Of a stretch of 64,000 nucleotides of DNA, positions 12,501 through 24,500 are shown piece by piece. The DNA is from Symsagittifera roscoffensis (taxonomy: Eukaryota; Xenacoelomorpha; Acoela; Convolutidae). The notes under the pieces are model-generated. The model was not told the origin of the DNA. It made no database searches and saw only the letters and a program-made list of their open reading frames with translations. Both the position numbers and the translations under genes were made by a program. The first letter of the stretch is position 1. Every line of letters starts with the position of its first letter. The stretch covers positions 25,839,378-25,903,377 of the forward strand of contig NC_087071.1 in assembly GCF_963678635.1 (NCBI RefSeq), in the 5' to 3' direction.

Positions 12501-15500
12501 GTATTATTGAATTTTCGAAAATATCGGAGGAGTGTTTTATTTCCTAAAATAGTTGTATCTGCCTTGACGGGTTTAGTTTTATTTTTGTGCCATGATTTTA
12601 GTTGTCTAATTACTGGGTCAAGATTTTGGTATTGTTTCAATGTTGAAATTGTAATTGTTTTTGTTGGGGGGAGAAAAATGTTTTCTATTTCTAATTTAGA
12701 TAAAGGGATTGTATCAAGTGGGTCATGAAGGTCAAATATTTGATTTATTGTGTATTTTGAATCGTTTGTTTGTGGTCCTGATAAATTTATTTTATCAGTT
12801 AGGTTTTCTTTTTCAATTAGTGGAAAAAAGTCTTTTTTATGCGAGTGTTGTTTTACTCTTTTTTGTTGGGTGTTATTTTTTATCCATTGTGAATATGGGA
12901 TTGGTTTAAAATTGATGTTCCAAGTAGGTCAACTTCATAGTGATTATTTTGACAATCTAAATAAAGTGGGAAGTGTTGTAGATTGTTTATCTGTGATTGT
13001 TCAACGTCAGTTTTTACTGCATATTTGCATTCTAGTCGGGGTGATGTTTCGTTTTTTGCAAGGTAGAATTTTATATTTTTGGGTATTTCAACTGTGGTTT
13101 TACGTGTAAGTAATTCCGGTGGCGTATTTCGACTTAATGTGTCTGGTAATGCAAGATTCTTTCCTGCTGTCCAAACTATATGTAAGTTTGGGAATTTCAT
13201 TAGAATTAGTTGAAATCTATAAACTCGGTGATTTGGATTAGATTTTTGTGTAAAGAGAAAAATGATTGGTTTGTGATCTGTGAATAGAACTGTTGGATGT
13301 TTTGATCCAAGTATCAGAAATTCATATTCTGTAAGTGTATAGATTATGGCTGTACATTCTCTCATTAGGGTTGAGAGTCTTAGCTCTGCTTGAGTGAATA
13401 ATCGAGAGTTTGCTGATATAAGGTTCATTTTGTTTGTACCATTATGTGATTGTAATAACGCTGCGCCGATGCCAAAGTTCGAAGCATCGCACATTGCATA
13501 AAATGGTTGATTTGAATCTGGAATTGTGTTTGAAATTTGTTCAGTTAGAAGTTTTTTAATTTCTTCAAATCGTGCTTGATGTTCTGTGTTCCATTCAAAA
13601 TTATTTTGTTGTCTAAGTATATTATAAAATGGTCTTAGGTATAATTGCATTTTATAGACATATTTACTTAAAAAATTCAACATTCCAAGGAATTCTTGGA
13701 TTTTCTTTTTGTTTGTTGGTGGTTGGAGTTTTTGAATAGCATCAATGCGTGATTTTAATGGGGTGATTGTTTTTCTTTCTATATTATGTCCTAAGAATTT
13801 TACTCTTGTCAAAAAGAAGTGTGATTTATCGGGGGCGGCCTTCAGATTTTCGTTCTGAAGTATTTGGTGATATTGTTCTAAAACATTGAACATTTCTTCT
13901 TTAGTCTGTGATTGCATAAAAACATCGTCTAAATATGTGATTGCGTTTTTCTTGAGTATTAGTGGTCGAAAAATTTTGCTCATAAAAGCTGAAAATGCTG
14001 CTGGTCCTATGGATATTCCATAGAATAAGCGGTTAAATTCATACTGTTGGTTTCCAATAACAAATTGTGTTAAACGTCGCGATTGTTCATCTAATGGCAT
14101 TTGATTGTATGCACTATTCATATCTGCGGTTGTAAAGTATTTTCCGTTTATTTTTGTTAAAATAACTTGTATTGGTTCAATAGGCCAATTACACTTTGAT
14201 TCATCTATGAGTGAGTTGAGGTATCTAGCGTCGAGAACGATTTTTAATGATTCTCCTTTGGCTAGAATGATAACAGGGTTGATAAATGTGTTACCTTTTG
14301 GTTGTTCTTCTTTATTTACTGGTGAGATTATATTGTATTGTTCTAAAATATCAAGTAATCTATTCACTTTATCGTGTAAACGAATTGGTACTTTACTTGC
14401 TCTTTGTTTTTTGAAAACTGCGTCTGGTTTTAATGGGAGATGTAGTGATGAGCTGATTTTGCCAACATCAAATTTGGATGTTGCATAGACTGATGAATAT
14501 TTAATTAGCTGTTTGGCTAATTTTTCAAATTCGTCTTGTGTTATTTGTGAATGTTGGAAATTAAACATTGTTAAAAATTTCTGTTGATTCTCTGTGTAGT
14601 TATTTATGTTGAATGTCGGTTTGAAATATGGGGTTTTTGTGAAATAATCCGTATTTCTTTTTTCGTTGCTTATTATATTATTTATGGATAATTCTTCATT
14701 AAGAATTGTGGATTGACAAATATCTAATAATTGGAGTATATTATTTACGCGATATGCTTTTTCGTATATTGGTGATATTGTAGCGTTGGTTTCGCAATAG
14801 CCTAAAAGTCCTAAAGGTAGTGTTACTTGATAGGGTGTATTGTTGTATACATGTAGAGAAATAATATCTGAATTCGAGTTTTTCAAATATTTTATGGATG
14901 AAATTGTGATTTTGAAAAACTTATGGATAGGTTTGAATTCAAAATCTGACATATAAAGTTGTTGTTTGTTTTATTTTTTATCATATTGGTGAACTTGTTT
15001 TATTGAAAAATTATATATGTTTCCTGATAGTGGTTTCAGGTGTTTTCTTTGTTGGTTATATATTGGATAAAATTTTGAAAAGAATGGTGGTTGTTTGTTT
15101 AATCTTTGAAAAAATGTTAGGGATGTGTCCTTTGCTTTTGTGTATTTATCTTTGATTAGTATTTTACTGTTTAATATGTTGATTGTTGGTATATATTTAG
15201 AGATAAATGGTATTCCAATGATATTGTGTTTAATATCAGTGATATGGAATATTTGTTTAAATGGTTTAGTTAAAATTTTATTTTGCTCCATTGTTCTTGT
15301 GGGGAGAAGAAATAATTGAATTTTTCCAAAGTTTACCAATGTTGATCCTTGTGCTGTTGCTAGTTTACTGGAGGTTTCAAGAGGTGTTAGCTCTGGGTGT
15401 AAGGTTTTTATTTCATTCCATGTGGGAATGTTTATTATATTTGATTCTGCTCCTGAATCAATTAGAAAATCAATTTCAAGATCTGGTGGTTGAAATTCTT

Positions 15501-18500
15501 TGCTTCTTGGACTTTCTAAAAGAAATGGTTTGTCCAAATTTTTTCTTTGGGTTGTTCTTTTTGTACGTTTTGATAGATGTGATTTGTATTCAAGCATTTT
15601 GTTTTGTCATTCTCATTGGGTAGATTTGTAGTGTTAATTTCATTAGTTTTTTGCGTCGTCGGTGTGGAATGGATGGGTTCAATATAATAATTGTGAAGGA
15701 GTTCTGATTGATTTTCATATATGTGTGATGAAAATGGTTGTTCATATATAATAGGTTCATAGTCATTTTCGACTGCTATCATATTGATGGAGATAGTGTT
15801 TTCTGTTTCACTTTCTGAGTTTGATGATTCACAGTTTATTTGATTGAGTTGTAACATATCATTACTGTGTCGTCAATACCTGGAGGGTCTGATGTTGTTT
15901 CTGGATTTGATTATACTTGATTTATACTCCTTTGATGTTTAGGTGTACTACTTCTATGGCGAATATTAGAATTATTATAATGGTTATTATTCCTGTGTGG
16001 TGATTGGGAATAACTTCTATAACGATTATTATAACTTGAATGTCAATTTTGTGAATTATTTCGTGATCTGTTTTTGTAATTATTGTTTGGTCTGTTATAG
16101 TTCGATCTATTATATGAGTTATTCCTTGATCGATTGTTCGGGTAATTCTGGTTTCGGTTGTTTGAATAACTTCTATTCCGATTATTGGAGTAGTTTCTAT
16201 TCCTATTGTATGATGAATTTCGTGATTGATTGTTTGGATAGTAATTATTTCTTGATTGGGAATTAGATCTAGAAACAAATCGTGTTGTATTTGAATTTGA
16301 TCTGGAGTAGTTATTTCGACTATTTGGTCTATTGTAGTGATTTTGTGATGAATTTTGCGTATTTCTTCGTTCTGGTGATCTTCCTCTATAACTTGAGTTA
16401 TATGGTGATTGATTTCTTGTATAATTTGTATTGTTCGGGAGTGGTTTTCCTGAACTGTTGTTGCTGTACACAGTTTTGTTTGGTAGATTTTGATCTTTTT
16501 TCATGTATTGATAGAATGATTTATTTGGTTCTTTATATTTTTGAGGTTTATTTTGATTGTCTTGCTGTTTTTGTCTACATTCAGAAATACTATGTCCGTA
16601 TCGTCGGCAATAATTACACCATTTTTTGAAAGATGGTTTGCCTTTAAAGTTTGGGTGTTTTTCGTAAATATTGAGTATTTCAGTGATTTTTTCAACGAGG
16701 TCTGTATCTGATTCCTGTATATTGTTGATACTTGTGGTATTTGTTTCGATTCGGTTAACATATTGTAATTTCAGATTTTCTGTTTCTTCGAGTTTCATTG
16801 TGATTTCTGCTTGTTCTAGTTTGTCTACTAGTTTTCGAAAATCTAAATCGGGTTCTCGAATTGAAGAAGGATGGGATGCTCTCTTTTTTATTGCTATTTT
16901 TCTTAATTGCGGTGTTAAGGTCATCATTAAGATTTCTGTCATCTTTGTGTTTTTATAGTCGTGTGTATTTAATGAATATGCTTTTCGAACTAGTGTTTCG
17001 ATGCGTACTGCTAATTGCTTGATGGTTTCATTTGGTAATCTGCGAATTTCATTACATAAAACTCTTTGTTGTTGTTTGTTTCTTTCGGAGTCAAACATTT
17101 TTGAAAATTCTTGTGTAAACCTTTTCCAATTTGATTTTATTTCTATAGGCAATACTGAAAACCATTTTTGGGCTGCGCCGTCTAAAGTTGTTTGTATCAA
17201 CGCTGTGCGTCGATGTATCCAGTTTTGATGTAGTGGCGTATTAATTGGTTCAGGTCCTATATTTAAAATCAAATTTGCTGTTACTGCATTTAAATAGTCT
17301 TCTACAGAATATTCAGGGTCTGTTCCTGTGAATACCATTAAAGGTTTATTTGATGTTTTTGATGATCCACCCATAAGGTATGGATTCAATGTCATTTGTA
17401 ATGATTCTGCTGCATTTGGCATTTGAGAAAAATTTGAAAGTTGATTTCTTGTTATTTCGTGTTGTTGAAGATAATATGGGAGTGGTATTTCATTTTGCAT
17501 TTGTGTCGGTTGATACGAGTGTGTGATCATTGGGTTTTGTTGCTGAATTGGTTGAAAATATTGTGTATTAATTGGGTTTTGTTGCTGAATTGGTTGTTGA
17601 TTTTGTGAATCTATCGGTTGTGGAGAAAAAATTCTATGATTTGTATGTGGTTTCTGTACTCCTTGTCCACGATATTCTTGATTATATGGTGCAAATATAT
17701 CTGGTTGTAAAAAATCATCATCTGAGGATAAGTAATCCATTTGATAAAATGTTTGTTTTTTATTTTTATTTTGTTGAAAAAATGGATAGTTTTCACTACG
17801 ATCCTGTGAAGGATGTAAATTTGTTTGAAAGTTTACTGAATTAGTTTGTGCCATTGGGTTATCCCAGTTTCGAGATCTTGTATAATTATTAAAATTTTTT
17901 CGTGGGGGATAATTTGTTTTTGATGGATGTGTGTAATTATAATTATGTTCTGCAAAATTGTTTCTAGTGAACGTTTTACGTGTTTTTGACGGTATTGTCA
18001 TGGGTCTGTATGTTTGATAATCCATGTGTGAATATTTTGGGGCAACCGAAGGTTTAACGGTTGATTGTAAGGTTACTTGTGTTTGTGAAGGGTTTGTATT
18101 TCTTGGTGTTGTTAAATTTGGACGTATTGGTGAAATACTTTGTTGTGTAGTTGTTGTGTGTACGATTTCTTCATTTATGAAGTGTGATGGTGTCTGGATA
18201 TCTTGTTGAGTGAGATTTCTAGTTCCATTGAGGTTTTCATTGTGTATGACTGTGGAGTTTAAACTATTATTTTGCATATCAGGTAAAAATGTATTATAGT
18301 TTAATGGTGTTGCATCAATGGTTAATGGTATTACTCTTACATAATCTCTTACATAAGATATTGTACTTATTGCTTGACTTGAGATTGATTGTGGGAAGTT
18401 TATGAATGCGGGATGAGACCATTCGGGGTCCCAAGCATAGTCTGATTGTTCTGTGATGGCAGTATCATCGTTTGAGTTTTGGGGTCTAAAATTTTTTCTT

Positions 18501-21500
18501 GCTTTTGAAATTAAATCAATATTATGTGTGAAATAATCTATTATGAACCATGCCAAAATTTTTTGTAAGTCGTGTTTTGTATGTTGTGAAACTTCATCTT
18601 TCGTGAAATTTTCTTTAATTATATTTAGAAAACTAGAGAGTAGTGTGATTTCATGTCGTACTCTTATATGTTTAGATGTTTCTGTCGGTGAAACATTTGT
18701 GATTGGGATTTCGTTTTCTAATATCGAGATATAACTATATATTATTGCAAAAACTTCATTGGTGAATATGGAGTTTGCTCTTTGTGAGTTATGATATTGT
18801 ATGCTTTTTATATATTCTGAGAATACTTTGAGAATTCTAAATCAAGGTCGTCTGTTTGAATTACATATTTGTTGTGATTCTGGTTTGGTGAGTTGAATTC
18901 TATGGAGTAGATTCCGTATTGTTGTGTTAAGTTACATATATCTTTCAAATAGTGATCGATAATTTGTCTTTTGATTTTTACATCTGGGAACTCTGTTTTA
19001 CATGGACTGATTCCGGGTTCAAACAAATTTAAGAGTAAATTTTTGCAAAATATATGCTGTCCTCTATCAGTGGTTGCATCTACGAACGATAAAGGGGAAG
19101 ATATCATCATCATCTGGACTTTCTTCACCTGGGGTGTGTGTTGAGCTCATTTTTTCGTTTGATGACTGTTAATATGTAATTATCAATGTGTCTAATTGGT
19201 TGATTCCAATTGTATAAATGTACTGGTTTGTGCTTATATTGCTTTTTTATTCTTCTTTTTCCTCTTTTTGATGAATTTGAAGTTGTTTCTGAGTCGGAAA
19301 AATATAATTGATCGTGAATGGGGCAATTTTTATCTATAGATTCTTTTAATTTATAAAGTTCGTCTAAACTGCTGGTTTCTGATTCTGAAAATGCGTTGCG
19401 GTTTTTGGAAAATCTTTTTCGTGTAATTTGTCTTTGTTTGGTTATTATTTTTCCTTTTAGTGTTTGTCGTTTTGTTCTGATATATCCAACTGTTTGTGTG
19501 TGTGGTGTGATTAAAAGATCGTATTTTTTGTTATCTATTTCACAATTGTGTAAAACGATTGTTTGTTTATTTCCTAGGTTTTTAAATGACATAAGGTTTA
19601 GGATGACGGATGCAAAAGGTTGTTAAATGATTTCTATTACTTAGACTGTTAGTCCTTACGATTTTTTGGTTAGCCTAACCTGGGTCTATTTGTTCAGGGT
19701 TGGGGAGAAAAGTATATCGATTCCGAAGAATGATTTTATACTTTCTCGTGGCTAGTATAAGCTAAGGTGTTAACTTACTTAATCTTACTTAAGGGTAGTG
19801 ATTGTGTTCAGGGTTGGAGAATAGTAAATCGATCCACAAGGTTCAGGTATAATTAGAACGCGAGTAGTTCGTTAGATACTATTTTAAACTTACTAAGTCT
19901 AAGATTTATCCTGGGTCTGGTAAGAGGGGGGATCAAGTGAAGGATGAATAACCGAAGTTCTTCACTGTTTATCCTAATTTGAATGATTAGTTTTGTTCAA
20001 AAATTTCTGTTAGTCCTGGGTTTTTAGAAAGGGTTGGATAGTGAATCGACATTTGAGGTCGTTAGACACTAGCTAAGTGGGTGGGGGAGAACAAAATTGT
20101 TCTTTTTGATCCAAGGAGAGGCCTTGATGATCAAGTTTTAAATTTAATTAAATAGAAAATGATTTAAGATCCAAGGATGAGCCTTGATGATCTGATTTTA
20201 AATTTAAGTGAATTTAAGTTTAAAATGATTTAAATTTGTGTAGAGAAAAGATTTAGTGTTTTTATGATATTAGTGAGCTTATGAATGCTGTTATGTTTAG
20301 GTGATGAAGCTGGAACAACAGGATGATTTATAATTACTAACCATTTATTGTCATGCTACTAATTTTTATTTTGATTTTTCAATAAATATTTTTCAAACAT
20401 GTTTTGTATATTACTGCAGAATTTAGGAAAACGATCTGAGATCTCCTTATCAATCGTTATTGTATATTAATAATTTGGTTTAGCGCCTGAAATGATTTTG
20501 AAGATTGACTTCAAGATTTTATGTTTGCAAATGAAAATCTAAATTCATTGCTAGTAGTATTCTAAATACAAAAGTTTGTGTTGGCTTTTGCCGAACTATC
20601 ATATAACTATATGGTAAGTTTCTACTTTGTCGTATGTCGTCTCTGGTTCGAGGTCTTCTTGCAATTCCGGGTAGTTCTCTTATCGTTCGGAATATTGGCT
20701 TTGATCTATTGAGTCGTAGAGACATTTCGATTAAATTATCGTCGTGTAACATTTTAAAAATGTTTTGTCTAAATTCTAATCTATTTTTGGTTAATTCTAA
20801 GCTATTAAGGTCTTGTTCGAGACTTATGGTCGCACCAGATGAGTTAGGACCGAAGTGTATAACTCATAGAGTAATTTCGGATAGGGTACACCGTCTGCTC
20901 GTCACGCTATCTTATTTTCGGCCGGATAGATTCGTGCAACTTCTTAGTCTAATACCAATCCTAATCTTACTCTTATACTATCTAGTCTCAGGTTGTTTAA
21001 CTAGTCTCTGCTAGGCTCAATAGATCTAGGGTATACTGGTTTATTGCGGTTGCTGAAGTCTTCTTGGAGAGTCAACTAATTTCTAAGTTAAATTCAAATC
21101 TCTCTGGTGCTGAAATTACAAGTAATTTCAGCACTTACAAATAAGTGGATTGTTAGTCAGATGGATCATGATTGGTTAATATTAAATACTTTACATTGGT
21201 AAAATATCTAATTTATTCAATCATAAAATGTAGTTTAGATCAGGTTCCAATTTTGCAATTTTTCAGATAAATACCTTCTACAAACTTTGGTTTAAAACAG
21301 TTTATCTTAAAGTTAAAATCTTACGCAAAAAAGACAATAAATTCGATATTTTTCCAGAGAGCAAATTATGCTGCTTCTCAAATTTTCAAGATCCGTTCGA
21401 TGAATTCAAACTACCCTACCGACCTCTGTGAATTTGTAAGTTTGACTTCGCACTTGTGAACAGAAATCAGCCACGAATAAATAACAAGCATTGATGTCAC

Positions 21501-24500
21501 ACAGAATGTGGTTGAATCTGAAGTTGACAGCCATTCCACTGTTATTGGCTAGATTCTGAACTGAGAGTCCATACAATAAACATGGCAGATGAGTCCCTAG
21601 ACAATTAAACTGGGAAATAGCATCTCATACACTAACCGTATATGAGTGATTAGTCGATCCTAATCCTACGGCTATATGGTATATTCATATAGTTCAACAA
21701 CCATAATCTAACACTTAAAACTGGTATTAAAAATCACGTAATTTTGGTCATATTTTATGATGTTTTGGCCAGAGACCCATCTACCATGCTTGAATGTATC
21801 ACCAGTGAGTTTCATCAGGAAGTGGTCGGGTGCTAAATCGCCGAAGGAGAATCGTGGTTCTGTCAAAACCCGGGCAAATCTTCGTTACTTCAAGCAGATT
21901 ATATAAAAAGAATTTCAGATAGAAAATCCGAGAACTTCAGTTTCGAATCATTTTGCAGAGAATATCATTCTTCATTTTTAAAAGGTTTTTTACCTTAACA
22001 CTTCAGGTTAATTTACCACAACTTTTGTTTTTTCAGGCAGGCAAAAATGTAAGGTAAATATACTTTGGTGTTAAGGTGAACAGGGGCGGATTTAGGGGGG
22101 GGGGGGTTTGGTGGGTGACGGCTGATTGCGGACGCCTTTTCTCAGGGATTCGACCCCCTGCCGACCCAAAGGGTCCCTCGTTGGGTATTTTTTAGAAATC
22201 CATTTTCAGCCGACCAACCCTTAAATTTAGCTCTTTTTCCTATCCCCCCCCCCCCCACCCCACTCGAACATGAATTTTTTTTGGTCTAACGACTGGTTTT
22301 ACAAGGTTAGTTATGAAGACCAAATTTTATTGTTATGGCCTCATTAGTCTGCATGTCAACTTTCACGACAATAGGACAAAGTGAACAATAACTTCAAACA
22401 TTAAAATTTTCAAAACTTTCCAAAATGTGCTTAAAAACGCGGCGCAGAAATTTTGGCCAAAACAGGACTAAACCTGCTTAGAGAGAGCTAAAAAAATAAA
22501 TTCGGTCGACCTAGAAAAAAAAACTCAACAGAATTTTTGAAAGTTTTTTGAAAATCCGAACCCCCCTCGAGAAAATCCTAGAGCCGGCCCTGAAGGTAAA
22601 ATGCCTATTTTTAAGGTAGATTTTAAGGGTTAATTTACCTATAGAAAAATGATTTAAGGTATTTTTCAAGGCTGATACATCTTAGTTTTTATGGTGATTT
22701 AAGGTCAATTTTTAAGGTATTTATAGGCAAGTTAAAGTGTACTTAAGGTAGTGCAAATTTAACCTAACTTTTTATGAGCGCACTAATCATACTTATTAAT
22801 TTTCTAACTCTTTTCTAACTATTGTTTCAAAAGGGTCCCCATTTTGTACTATTTTGAGACATCCATATTTGACGACGGACCCTAAAAGTTTTCTAAAGGC
22901 ACTTTGGCGCCAATATATACTAATTTTGAGGAGGGAGCGCGCCGAAAAGACGCGATTCATTGGTCAAAACGCAAATTTTTTGGCCTGTTTTTTTTCAAAA
23001 TTTTGGCCAAAACAAGGTCTCTGCAATGTTTTGGGAGAGCTCGGAAAATCAATTTGGTCAACCCAAAAAAAATTCGACAAAAGTTTCGATTATTTTTTGA
23101 AAATCTGCCCCCCCTTGAGAAAATACTAGATCCGCCCCTGCTACTAAGCAACCATTCAGCATCTTAGGCTTAGATAAAATAATTGAGAGGAATCAGTTGA
23201 GCAGAAGATATTTTCGGTAAAAAAAAAATTTAAAGGGCCACATGTAGCTCGCTCAAATGAAATTCTTCTGGATCAAATTTAATTATTTTGCAAAATTTCG
23301 GAAAATGAGAACCAAACAGATCAATTTAAATAAAATGGAAAAAGTGGGATTAACAGAACAAAACTGTTGATTAAAAAGAATATTTCCTTTTCCGAAGTGT
23401 TTGCAGCAGAACTCGTAGTTGAAGTCATTCTCTTTCAGATCCTCAATAGAATGGGCAGATGGCTCCACATACACTAACTGAGCACCATGATTAACAAGAT
23501 CCACAGCTGTGTTGTCACAACTCATTCTGAACACAAAAACAAACAGGAAAAGAAAAGGCAAAAAAATCAGATTTTCTCGTCTTAGAAAAACATCAACATG
23601 ATAATGCATTAAATACCTTTTTCTCCTTTATTAGAGATGACTATAATTCCTACGTGTAGCACCAGCACTTAACTTGTTTTTCAAATGGACACATGAAAAA
23701 AATCGAAGTTTTCGGCTTTCTGATTATGTGAAATCAGAGTGGGTTATTGGTAAGTAAAATGTCGTATTGAGCTTCCACAAATAATAAAACAACAAATTGC
23801 CGAATGAAATTTTAGCTTTTACTCCTCGACTTTTTTTCACTTTGCTCCACATTTCAGTTTTCCAAATTTCTCAGTTGTCAAACTCGTGATTATGGCTGTC
23901 GTAATTATCGTGATGTTACGATGTAAGTTATGAATAACATATGTGTATAAAATAGTTCCTTCAAAAGTGGCGTGAAAGTGGAAAAGAGCCGACTCCTCTC
24001 CAAAATTTTTTAAAGACATTTTTTAAATATGATTACTAATTTGAACCTCGAGACTTTTATGAGGCGCGCAAGAAAAAACTCAAACTTACTATATGAAGAA
24101 CACTTGCGCTGTATGAGTGCGGTTGTAACCACAGTTATTATTGCACATAAAACATTGAAATTGTTATTTCATTTTTTGTTCTCAATCTAGTAACTAGCAG
24201 CCTAAATAGTTCATAAAATAAAGAGACTGCTCGTATCAGGGCGAAGCCCTGAACATTCCGACTGCCTTTTAAGGTTTTTGGAGCAGTAATAACAAAAAAA
24301 ATTAAATGTAATAAATTAAAATGAAAAATTTTTTTTTCTAAAATTTGAAATTTCCTTTGAAAATCATCCCCCCACACGCCATATAAAGTACAAAAAAATA
24401 GATTTCGCTTTTTGTAACAAACTAATTATGGGCAAATAAGCTTCTTTAAACCAATTTGGAACAATTTGTAACACGGATTAAAGCTCCGCTTACGCGTTAA

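Larger units (their letters stand above)
2352..21249 (-). mobile_element. Element A: giant Ty3/gypsy-like LTR retroelement with a 3' multi-ORF module
   Basis: An 18,898-bp element bounded by 410-bp LTRs (one mismatch) and a 4-bp ATTT duplication. All of its ORFs are on the minus strand. The 5' LTR is at 20840-21249 and the 3' LTR at 2352-2761. The order of gag, protease, RT/RNase H and integrase, plus the GPY-type integrase tail, places it in the Ty3/gypsy (Metaviridae) lineage. It is about two to three times the usual length. The excess is a repeat-rich leader, two pre-gag ORFs, and about 6 kb of extra ORFs between integrase and the 3' LTR. These include a secreted/TM glycoprotein-like pair, which makes it retrovirus-like in layout. 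The near-identical LTRs mean recent insertion, yet several reading-frame breaks are present. It lies in intron 4 of the BAHD-like gene in sense orientation. Confidence 0.96.

Noticed and set aside
15922-16278. Second open frame (118 aa) across the gag tail, also open in both B units
   Set aside because: The tail consists of short Asn/Arg/Ser codon repeats that keep several frames open. The Ile/Thr-rich product looks like a frame shadow.
22838-23167. Frames of 64-91 aa around 23000
   Set aside because: They fall inside the truncated hAT MITE and its homopolymers.
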